Source: JANNXY01 sp964472605
GTDB taxonomy: Bacteria > Patescibacteriota > Minisyncoccia > Phycocordibacterales > CAIZIN01
Direction of reading: 5' to 3'
Length of the DNA stretch: 5,035 nt
Assembly: GCA_964472605.1 (NCBI GenBank)
Contig: CAYYLG010000030.1
Location: forward strand, 1-5,035
The translations under genes were made by a program, and so were the position numbers. Below the pieces are notes generated by a model. That model was not told the origin of the DNA. It searched no databases and saw only the letters and a program-made list of their open reading frames with translations. This document shows positions 1 through 5,035 of the stretch, piece after piece (position 1 is the stretch's first letter; each line of letters opens with the position of its first letter).

Positions 1-21
1 TCCCACAGTAAGCTTCTGTAT

Positions 22-1221
22 ATGATCTATTTAGATAGTGCTAGCACAACCCCAATATCAAAAAAAGTGAAGAAGGCTATGATAAAGGCTATGGATTTTT
101 TCTATAATCCATCAAGTCTCTACCCAAAAGCAGATGAGGCTAAAATAATGATTGATAAAATCCGCACTGAAGTCGCAGGAATAATGCATGCTCAGAAATC
201 TACGATAGTTTTTACTGCCGGAGGTACCGAATCAATAAATATTGCAATTTGTGGTGTAGTGAATGCTTGGAGGAACCTGCCTGCCGGCAGGCAGGAAAAA
301 AATAATCCGCCAGCTGGCGGAAAAAAAGCACATATCATCACGACCTCATTTGAACATTCTGCAGTTAGAGAAACTATAAATATGCTTGTAGAGAAGGGTG
401 AGGTAGAAGTTAGCCTCATCTCTCCAATGAAAAACGGAGTAGTAGATATACAAAATATTTTAAAGGAGATCAAAGATAATACAGTTCTAGTAACTATGAT
501 GCTTGTAAATAACGAACTCGGTACAATACAGCCGGTTAGATCTCTTGCGGTAGAAATAATTAAATATAGAAAGGAGAAAAATTCGGATTATCCATATATT
601 CACACCGATGCATGCCAAGCTCCACTTTCACTCCCTGTGACGCAAGATGGTTTGCAGGCGGATCTTATAACACTCGATGCTCAGAAAATGTATGGGCCAA
701 AGGGTAGTGCGATTCTATACGTAAGGGAGTCAGTATATATTTCGTCTCCGGTTGTAGGTGGGGGACAAGAAAAAGGTTTGCGTAGCGGGACAGAAAATAT
801 TGTAGCTATGAAAGGTTTCGCGGAAGCACATAAGGAAACAACTGATCTTCGAAATAAGTTTGTAAATAATTCAAAGGAGTTAAAAAACTTTTTTATCGAA
901 AAGCTTGATGAAGCCAAGATAGAATATTCTGTAAATGGAAGTTTAGAAAAATCAGTTCCACATATATTAAATATCTGTATTCCAAATCTTCAGGCAGAAT
1001 TTGCGGTAGTTACATTGGGTAGTAAGAGGATTATGTGTAGCGCTTTCTCTGCATGTGCGGGATTAGATGAAGAACCGAAATCAATCGCAGTTGAATCAAT
1101 TGGTAAAACAGAATGCATTAGATCCTCTCTCCGTTTCAGCTTCGGTCGCGATACCTCTAGGGGTGATATCAAAAAAACTGTAAAAATCTTAAAAGAAATT
1201 ATCCCTTTGTGCAGTAAATAA
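22..1221 (+). CDS. Cysteine desulfurase, NifS/IscS family (group I), with palindrome-encoded insertion
   Basis: A PLP-dependent enzyme that takes sulfur from L-cysteine, giving alanine and an enzyme persulfide used for Fe-S clusters or tRNA thiolation; cytosolic. At 399 residues it is the family's usual length. Visible motifs: N-terminal MIYLDSASTTP; TAGGTES (65-71); His112 in FEH; NNELGTIQP (163-171); Asp196 and Gln199 in HTDACQA; PLP lysine Lys222 in AQKMYGPKG; GGGQEKGLRSGTEN (246-259); catalytic Cys345 in SAFSACAG; C-terminal RSSLRFSFGR. The Asp-Gln-Lys spacing matches IscS, and the long Cys loop marks group I rather than SufS. Odd points: about 15 extra residues (roughly 86-102) come from two palindromes; the usual His before the PLP lysine is Gln221; the usual Gly in the Cys loop is Phe342. 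The IscS C-terminal tail is absent. The ATG at 22 gives the canonical family start; no Shine-Dalgarno is seen and no other ATG/GTG/TTG lies in frame upstream. The choice between nifS and iscS cannot be settled here. Confidence 0.95.
   Translation: MIYLDSASTTPISKKVKKAMIKAMDFFYNPSSLYPKADEAKIMIDKIRTEVAGIMHAQKSTIVFTAGGTESINIAICGVVNAWRNLPAGRQEKNNPPAGGKKAHIITTSFEHSAVRETINMLVEKGEVEVSLISPMKNGVVDIQNILKEIKDNTVLVTMMLVNNELGTIQPVRSLAVEIIKYRKEKNSDYPYIHTDACQAPLSLPVTQDGLQADLITLDAQKMYGPKGSAILYVRESVYISSPVVGGGQEKGLRSGTENIVAMKGFAEAHKETTDLRNKFVNNSKELKNFFIEKLDEAKIEYSVNGSLEKSVPHILNICIPNLQAEFAVVTLGSKRIMCSAFSACAGLDEEPKSIAVESIGKTECIRSSLRFSFGRDTSRGDIKKTVKILKEIIPLCSK
276..295. repeat. Perfect 20-bp GC-rich palindrome inside the desulfurase gene
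   Basis: CCTGCCTGCCGGCAGGCAGG is its own reverse complement and sits in A/T-rich coding DNA. It is read in frame as L-P-A-G-R-Q (residues 86-91) and is followed by seven A (296-302). It contains no stop codon in any frame on either strand. From memory, LPAGRQ-type peptides recur in Parcubacteria proteins, which would fit a dispersed repeat family; I could not check this. As RNA it could fold into a GC-rich hairpin. Confidence 0.85.
306..321. repeat. Perfect 16-bp palindrome, second family, inside the desulfurase gene
   Basis: TCCGCCAGCTGGCGGA is a perfect palindrome ten bases after the first one, with a different core (CAGCTG rather than GCCGGC). It is read in frame as P-P-A-G-G (residues 96-100) and, like the first, is followed by a run of seven A (321-327, the first of which is the palindrome's last base). 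It is also free of stops in all frames. It appears to be a separate insertion or part of a composite element with the first palindrome. Confidence 0.82.
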
Positions 1222-1225
1222 TATA

Positions 1226-1267
1226 AAAACAGAAAACCCACCATCTCACGACAGGGGTTTCTGTTTT
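1226..1267. terminator. Hairpin terminator after the desulfurase gene, possibly bidirectional
   Basis: AAAACAGAAAACCC (1226-1239) pairs with GGGTTTCTGTTTT (1255-1267) in a 13-bp stem with one bulged A and a 15-base loop, starting five bases after the TAA stop. On the + strand the T-run (TTTT) lies inside the stem base and is followed by GAGG. On the - strand the stem is followed by a longer T-rich stretch, so it could also stop transcription from the right. It probably separates the desulfurase from the next gene. Confidence 0.7.
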
Positions 1268-1272
1268 GAGGT

Positions 1273-1372
1273 NNNNNNNNNNNNNNNNNNNNNNNNNNNN
1301 NNNNNNNNNNNNNNNNNNNNNNNNNNNNNNNNNNNNNNNNNNNNNNNNNNNNNNNNNNNNNNNNNNNNNNNN
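1273..1372. other. Assembly gap (100 N)
   Basis: Exactly 100 N, the conventional placeholder for a scaffold join of unknown length, so the real distance between the flanks is not known. The reading frame of the following gene is open up to the edge of the gap (codons TTA CTC at 1373-1378), so the gap probably hides the promoter and first codons of that gene. Confidence 0.97.
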
Positions 1373-1378
1373 TTACTC

Positions 1379-2116
1379 ATGATTCTCGTGAGTTTTGTGA
1401 CTTCTATTGCCACAGGTATTACAGTTGTGTCTCTCCTAGATCAAGCACCTCAGGGCGTAACTCAGACGATTAATCAAGTGGTGGAGAGAACTATTGAGAA
1501 GGTTGTTCCGACTGTCGTGTATAAACCATCAGAGCCAAAGGAGGTTACGGTGGTTGTAAGGGAAGAGGATTTTGTAACTCAAACGATTGAGCAAGCAAAG
1601 AAGTCGGTGGTAAGAATTAAAGATAAGAAAACGGGAGCACTTCTCGGTATGGGTGTTGCAGTAAGTGCTGATGGCAAGATAGCGGTTAATGCAGATATAG
1701 TAACAACAAAGAAAACACCTTTATCAGCAGTCTTTAACAATTCATCCTACGATTTAAGTTATTTTGGAACAGATAGCACTACAGGTATTACTTTCCTCAG
1801 CTTTGCAACCACAACTCCAACAGAGGCAGTGACAAAGGCAGATTCAAAAAACATTAAGGAAGGTCAAAGTGCGGTAGCTCTCTCAGGAACAGATAGGGAC
1901 ACAGTCTCAATTGGAATCATATCAAGTATCGACCCGGGGAATTATATTCAGACAACAATTAGTCAAAACGGATTGCTCTCAGGAACACCAATATTTAATC
2001 TTCAGAAGGAGTTAATCGCGATAAAGATAGGTAAGGACAAGGATGGTAACGACATACTCACAACAGTAAACAAAATCGACGAAGCTCTAGGTAGAATCAT
2101 GACAGCAAATCAGTAA
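1379..2116 (+). CDS. Membrane-anchored HtrA/DegP-like trypsin-fold protein, probable pseudoprotease, N-terminus likely in gap
   Basis: A 245-residue product counted from the first visible ATG. Residues 2-20 form a transmembrane anchor. Residues about 25-75 are a polar linker rich in Val, Glu and Thr, placing the C-terminal domain outside the membrane. Residues about 76-235 resemble an HtrA trypsin-like domain: ADGKIAVNADIV (97-108) aligns by eye with the HtrA DGYILTNNHVV segment, GTDSTTGITFL (130-140) with the segment holding the catalytic Asp, and LLSGTPIFN (199-207) with GNSGGPLFN. In this alignment His becomes Asp106, Asp becomes Gly136, and only Ser201 remains, with the oxyanion Gly-Asn replaced by Leu-Leu. 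Proteolysis therefore looks unlikely; a binding or scaffold role is inference. No PDZ domain is seen. The frame is open upstream to the gap, and residues LL before this Met continue the hydrophobic anchor, so the true start is probably upstream and the entry partial. No Shine-Dalgarno precedes the ATG. Confidence 0.82.
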   Translation: MILVSFVTSIATGITVVSLLDQAPQGVTQTINQVVERTIEKVVPTVVYKPSEPKEVTVVVREEDFVTQTIEQAKKSVVRIKDKKTGALLGMGVAVSADGKIAVNADIVTTKKTPLSAVFNNSSYDLSYFGTDSTTGITFLSFATTTPTEAVTKADSKNIKEGQSAVALSGTDRDTVSIGIISSIDPGNYIQTTISQNGLLSGTPIFNLQKELIAIKIGKDKDGNDILTTVNKIDEALGRIMTANQ

Positions 2117-2123
2117 AGTCTGA

Positions 2124-2151
2124 TTGACAACTCGGAAAAAGTTTGTATTAT
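2124..2151 (+). promoter_or_regulatory. Sigma70-type promoter for the clp gene
   Basis: A perfect -35 box TTGACA (2124-2129) and a -10 box TATTAT (2146-2151, one mismatch to TATAAT) are separated by 16 bases. It lies in the 56-base gap between the HtrA-like gene and the clp gene. Transcription would begin near 2158, leaving a leader of only about 15 bases before the ATG at 2173. No CIRCE or CtsR-like operator is evident around it. Confidence 0.7.
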
Positions 2152-2172
2152 AAACAATAAATATATATTGCT

Positions 2173-4854
2173 ATGCCACCATTTGGACATTTCACAACAA
2201 AAGCTAAAGAGGTTATAAGAAGAGCTCATGAGCTGGCTATTGAACGTGGTCAAAATCAGGTAAATACACTTCATCTTTTAACTTCACTTGTACTACAAGA
2301 GGAAAGTTTGGTTACAGCAATTTTGGAAAAATTGGAGGTTGATACTGTACTTCTTACTGATTCCGTACTAGAAGCGCTAGAGGGTGGTGAAGCATCTCAA
2401 ACACTTTCTCCTTCATATCAGATGTATTTGTCGCAAGACCTTGCTCAAGTTATTGAACAATCCACGAAAATTGCTGCCAGTATGAAGGATGAATTTGTTT
2501 CAGTCGAGCATATGCTTATTGCAATATTTGATGTATCTTCAAAGGCACGTGACGTTATTGCTAAATTTAAGATTTCACGAGATCAGATTGTAAAGACTCT
2601 TGAGGATTTAAAAACGAACAAGGCTGAACCTGTTCAATCGAAGAAGCCAAAGGCGCTTGTTAAATTTACAAGAAGCCTTACAAACCTAGCAAAGGAAAAT
2701 AAACTTGATCCAGTTATTGGTAGAGACAATGAAATAAATAGAATCATTCAGATCCTTTCTCGTAGAACAAAAAATAATCCAATTCTCATAGGTGAAGCTG
2801 GTGTTGGTAAAACAGCCATAATAGAGGGTCTTGCAATGAGAATCTCTCAAGGTGATGTTCCTGAGTCACTCAAGGACAAGGAATTGGTATCTCTTGATAT
2901 GGGGTCACTTGTTGCTGGTACAAAGTATCGTGGAGAATTCGAAGAAAGACTTAAAAATATTTTGAAAGAAATTGAGAAGTCTCAAGGTAAAGTCATTTTG
3001 TTTATTGATGAGATACATACAATCGTTGGTGCTGGTGCAGCAGAGGGTTCTCTCGATGCTTCAAATATGCTTAAGCCAGCTCTTGCTCGTGGAGAACTGC
3101 GTGCAATCGGTGCAACAACTCTAAAGGAATATCAGAAATATATTGAGAAGGATCCGGCACTTACTCGTCGTTTCCAGCCAGTATATGTAACAGAGCCTTC
3201 TATAGAGGATGCTGTGGCTATTATGCGTGGTGTTAAGGAGAAGTATGAGTTGTATCATGGAGTTCATATAACTGATGATGCGGTACTAGCTTCTGTTGAA
3301 TTATCATCGAGATATATTGCAGATAGATTCTTGCCGGACAAGGCGGTAGACCTCATAGATGAAGCTGCTTCATCACTTAAGATTTCTCTTGAGAACATGC
3401 CACCACCACTTGAAGAATCTAGAAGAAAGATTATGCGTCTTGAAATTGAGCGTGAAGCATTAAAGAATGAGCATAATTCTCCAAAAGCAAAATCAAGAAT
3501 CAAAGAAGTAGATGAAGAAATAGCAGATCTAAAGGATAAGAGTGGGGAGATTGAACTACGTTGGAAAAATGAGAAAGAATTATTCTCTGATATCAAATCA
3601 ATAAAGAAAAAATTAGAGGAACTTCGTTTGGAAGCTGATCAAGCTGAGAATAAAGTTGATTTGGCTAAAGTTGCAGAGATCCGTTATGGCCAGATTCCAC
3701 TTCTAAATAAAGAATTAGAAAATAAAGCAAAAAAATTAAAGAAACTTCAAAGTACACACAGAATTCTAAAGGAAGAAATTACTGGAAATGATATTGCAGA
3801 TATTGTTTCTCGTTGGACAGGTATTCCTGTGACAAGAATGCTTGAGGAGGAGGCTGCTAAACTAACACGTATAGAATCAGAGCTCGAAAAGAGAGTAATT
3901 GGACAAAATGATGCAGTGAAAAAAATCGCAGATACAGTAAAGAGGTCTCGTGCTGGAGTTGGTGATCCGAACAAGCCAATAGGATCATTCATTTTCCTTG
4001 GACCAACTGGTGTAGGTAAGACAGAGTTAACTAAGGCTCTAGCAGAGTTTATGTTCAATGATGATAAGGCGCTTATCAGAGTTGATATGTCTGAGTTTAT
4101 GGAGAAGCACTCTGTATCAAAGCTTATCGGTGCTCCTGCAGGCTACGTGGGTTATGAAGAGGGAGGACAGCTTACAGAGATGGTTCGTCATAGACCTTAC
4201 TCAGTAATACTCTTCGATGAAATAGAAAAAGCTCATCCAGAAGTGTTTAACATCCTCCTACAGGTTCTTGATAATGGAAGACTAACTGATGCAAAGGGAA
4301 GATTGGTTAACTTCAAAAATACAATCATAATCCTTACTTCAAATATTGGTGCAGAATACATTGATCGCATGGAAACTATTGGTTTCTCCGCTGATCCAAG
4401 TCAGAAGAAAAGTTATGCAGATGCCAAGGACAAGGTGATGGATGCGCTCAAGAATCATTTCCGCCCAGAATTTATCAATCGTCTAGATGATATTATTGTC
4501 TTCGATATTCTAAATGAAGAATCAATCCAGAAAATTGTTTCTATCCAGATTGATTTGGTTAAGAAGAGACTTGAAGAGAAGAATATTGGAATTACAATTA
4601 CAAATGAAGTAATGAATCGTCTTGGTAAGGAAGGTTATAATCCACAATATGGTGCGAGACCGCTTAAGCGTCTAATTCAAAACAAGATACTTAATCCTAT
4701 AGCTGAACTTATAATTGGAAGAAGGGCAGAATCTGGTTGCACTATAAACATTGCAATAAAAAATGGTCAGTATGTCTTCGATGTAAAGAAAAGTAGAAGA
4801 TCTAGTATATCGACAGAGGAGCTTGCAAATAGAGTATCACAAAGAAATAGTTGA
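2173..4854 (+). CDS. Hsp100/Clp AAA+ ATPase, ClpB-type middle domain with ClpC-like IGF loop
   Basis: A hexameric ATP-driven protein unfoldase of 893 residues; cytosolic. Order: Clp N-domain with two repeats (about 5-145); first AAA+ module with Walker A GEAGVGKT (207-214), pore loop KYRG (251-254), Walker B ILFIDE (275-280) and arginine pair 332-333; coiled-coil middle domain (about 408-530); second AAA+ module with Walker A GPTGVGKT (610-617), pore loop GYVG (657-660), Walker B ILFDE (679-683), sensor-1 Asn724, arginine finger Arg770 and sensor-2 GAR (827-829). The middle domain is full ClpB length, including the AEIRYGQIP motif (501-509), which is the mark of disaggregases. Yet residues 731-760 align with the ClpC loop, and Ile-Gly-Phe at 736-738 matches the tripeptide that docks ClpP. 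All ATPase residues are intact. About 20 basic and polar residues extend the C-terminus. The ATG at 2173 gives the usual N-domain start; no Shine-Dalgarno is seen. The symbol is left open between clpB and clpC. Confidence 0.96.
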   Translation: MPPFGHFTTKAKEVIRRAHELAIERGQNQVNTLHLLTSLVLQEESLVTAILEKLEVDTVLLTDSVLEALEGGEASQTLSPSYQMYLSQDLAQVIEQSTKIAASMKDEFVSVEHMLIAIFDVSSKARDVIAKFKISRDQIVKTLEDLKTNKAEPVQSKKPKALVKFTRSLTNLAKENKLDPVIGRDNEINRIIQILSRRTKNNPILIGEAGVGKTAIIEGLAMRISQGDVPESLKDKELVSLDMGSLVAGTKYRGEFEERLKNILKEIEKSQGKVILFIDEIHTIVGAGAAEGSLDASNMLKPALARGELRAIGATTLKEYQKYIEKDPALTRRFQPVYVTEPSIEDAVAIMRGVKEKYELYHGVHITDDAVLASVELSSRYIADRFLPDKAVDLIDEAASSLKISLENMPPPLEESRRKIMRLEIEREALKNEHNSPKAKSRIKEVDEEIADLKDKSGEIELRWKNEKELFSDIKSIKKKLEELRLEADQAENKVDLAKVAEIRYGQIPLLNKELENKAKKLKKLQSTHRILKEEITGNDIADIVSRWTGIPVTRMLEEEAAKLTRIESELEKRVIGQNDAVKKIADTVKRSRAGVGDPNKPIGSFIFLGPTGVGKTELTKALAEFMFNDDKALIRVDMSEFMEKHSVSKLIGAPAGYVGYEEGGQLTEMVRHRPYSVILFDEIEKAHPEVFNILLQVLDNGRLTDAKGRLVNFKNTIIILTSNIGAEYIDRMETIGFSADPSQKKSYADAKDKVMDALKNHFRPEFINRLDDIIVFDILNEESIQKIVSIQIDLVKKRLEEKNIGITITNEVMNRLGKEGYNPQYGARPLKRLIQNKILNPIAELIIGRRAESGCTINIAIKNGQYVFDVKKSRRSSISTEELANRVSQRNS

Positions 4855-4879
4855 AACTTTCGTCTATAAAGTGTATAAA
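4851..4879 (+). promoter_or_regulatory. Promoter for tRNA-Tyr, overlapping the clp stop codon
   Basis: TTGAAA (4851-4856) and TATAAA (4874-4879) are spaced by 17 bases, and the expected start near 4886 lies just before the mature tRNA 5' end at 4889. The -35 box includes the TGA stop codon of the clp gene (4852-4854). No terminator separates clp from the tRNA, so readthrough from clp is also possible. Confidence 0.6.
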
Positions 4880-4887
4880 GTATAGAC
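4862..4887. repeat. Short inverted and tandem repeats in the tRNA-Tyr promoter
   Basis: GTCTATA (4862-4868) and TATAGAC (4881-4887) form a 7-bp inverted repeat around a 12-base centre. Inside it TATAAAG occurs twice at a 9-base period (4865-4871 and 4874-4880). The arms flank the proposed -10 box. This could be a regulatory site or a precursor-tRNA leader hairpin, or simple A/T-rich chance. Confidence 0.45.
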
Positions 4888-4888
4888 T

Positions 4889-4972
4889 GCGTAGGTGGCA
4901 GAGTGGTCAATTGCAATAGACTGTAAATCTATCGCCCTATGGGCTACGGGGGTTCAAATCCCTCCCTACGCA
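4889..4972 (+). tRNA. tRNA-Tyr (anticodon GTA)
   Basis: The cloverleaf is complete. The acceptor stem is GCGTAGG (4889-4895) with CCTACGC (4965-4971) and discriminator A4972. The D stem is GCA/TGC (4898-4900, 4912-4914). The anticodon stem is ATAGA/TCTAT with loop CTGTAAA, giving anticodon GTA at 4923-4925. A class II long variable arm has GCCC/GGGC around a TAT loop (4934-4944). The T stem is 4948-4952 with 4960-4964, with one G-T pair, and the loop is TTCAAAT. The long variable arm, G1-C72 pair and A73 are those expected of bacterial tRNA-Tyr. The following bases are CAA, so the CCA end is not encoded and a CCA-adding enzyme is required. Confidence 0.97.
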
Positions 4973-4980
4973 CAAGTGGA

Positions 4981-5012
4981 TAAAAAGCTGGAATTCATAT
5001 TCCGGCTTTTTA
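4981..5012. terminator. Rho-independent terminator after tRNA-Tyr
   Basis: TAAAAAGCTGGAAT (4981-4994) pairs with ATTCCGGCTTTTTA (4999-5012) in a 14-bp stem with one G-U pair and a TCAT loop. The T-run at 5007-5011 gives a strong + strand stop nine bases after the tRNA. The A-run on the left arm makes it symmetric, so it may also stop - strand transcription. Confidence 0.85.
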
Positions 5013-5035
5013 TATAATTATTTATAGTATGAAAT
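5013..5035 (+). promoter_or_regulatory. Possible promoter and start of a next gene at the window edge
   Basis: A perfect TATAAT (5013-5018) directly follows the terminator, and an ATG (5029-5031, then AAA) follows ten bases later. No good -35 box is present; the best candidate, TGGAAT at 4989, matches TTGACA at three of six positions and lies in the terminator stem. If real, the transcript would have almost no leader. With only seven coding bases visible, the gene cannot be assigned. Confidence 0.25.

Noticed and set aside
1..21. An N-terminal extension of the desulfurase or an inverted repeat (ACAG...CTGT) upstream of it
   Set aside because: The frame is open but has no ATG, GTG or TTG before 22, and ATG 22 gives the canonical family start. 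The four-base arms are too short to mean anything.
276..321. The palindrome pair as the start of a CRISPR array or an intrinsic terminator
   Set aside because: The two palindromes differ, there is no regular spacer series, and they lie within an intact gene. On the + strand A-runs, not T-runs, follow the stems.
192..473. An open frame of 93 codons on the - strand across the palindromes
   Set aside because: It lies wholly inside the well-supported desulfurase gene; its PAGG and LPAGR stretches arise because the palindromes read the same on both strands. The rest shows no recognisable domain.
681..1244. Two - strand open frames (681-917 and 990-1244) in the desulfurase
   Set aside because: Both are antisense to conserved motifs and have no recognisable content. 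The second also crosses the terminator region.
1379..2116. Active HtrA/DegP protease
   Set aside because: The positions aligning with catalytic His and Asp are Asp106 and Gly136, and no PDZ domain is seen.
3264..4058. Two - strand open frames (3264-3596 and 3747-4058) within the clp gene
   Set aside because: They are antisense to conserved Clp motifs; the Ser-rich composition is what antisense of Glu/Lys-rich coding sequence yields.
4852..4854. UGA recoded as glycine, as in Gracilibacteria and SR1
   Set aside because: TGA sits at the natural end of the Clp protein, is followed by promoter and tRNA, and no in-frame TGA occurs inside any of the three genes.
1..5035. A defence system, toxin-antitoxin pair, phage or transposon gene cluster
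   Set aside because: All coding space is taken by three recognisable cellular genes and one tRNA. No transposase, integrase, nuclease or toxin motif is visible.

Overview
The window is A/T-rich DNA from a bacterium using the standard stop set (TAA ends the first two genes, TGA the third). Several traits together point to the Candidate Phyla Radiation (Patescibacteria, probably a Parcubacteria-like lineage). There are no clear Shine-Dalgarno sequences before the visible starts. Short GC-rich palindromes lie inside a coding gene. A membrane-anchored HtrA-like protein carries a 'VSFVTSIATG' anchor that I associate with this group from memory. The lineage call is inference; no 16S gene or other decisive marker is present.

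Layout, all genes on the + strand. (1) 22-1221: a group I (NifS/IscS-type) cysteine desulfurase, carrying about 15 extra residues encoded by two perfect palindromes (276-295 and 306-321). It is followed by a hairpin terminator (1226-1267). (2) 1273-1372: a run of exactly 100 N, an assembly gap of probably unknown true length. (3) 1379-2116: a membrane-anchored, trypsin-fold HtrA-like protein whose catalytic His and Asp positions look lost; its true N-terminus is probably in the gap. (4) 2124-2151: a good sigma70-type promoter in the 56-base intergenic space. (5) 2173-4854: an 893-residue Hsp100/Clp AAA+ ATPase combining a full-length ClpB-type middle domain with a ClpC-type IGF loop in the second ATPase domain. 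(6) 4851-4879: a promoter overlapping the clp stop codon, then tRNA-Tyr(GUA) at 4889-4972 and a strong terminator at 4981-5012. (7) The last 20 bases hold a TATAAT box and a possible ATG of a next gene cut by the window edge.

The HtrA-like protein and the Clp ATPase could both serve protein quality control, one at the membrane and one in the cytosol, but each appears to have its own transcription signals, so this is weak linkage. The desulfurase would supply sulfur for Fe-S clusters or tRNA thiolation; no scaffold or thiolase gene lies next to it here. I see no defence island, CRISPR array, phage or transposase gene. The two observations most worth following up are the palindrome insertion inside a conserved enzyme and the ClpB/ClpC hybrid architecture.
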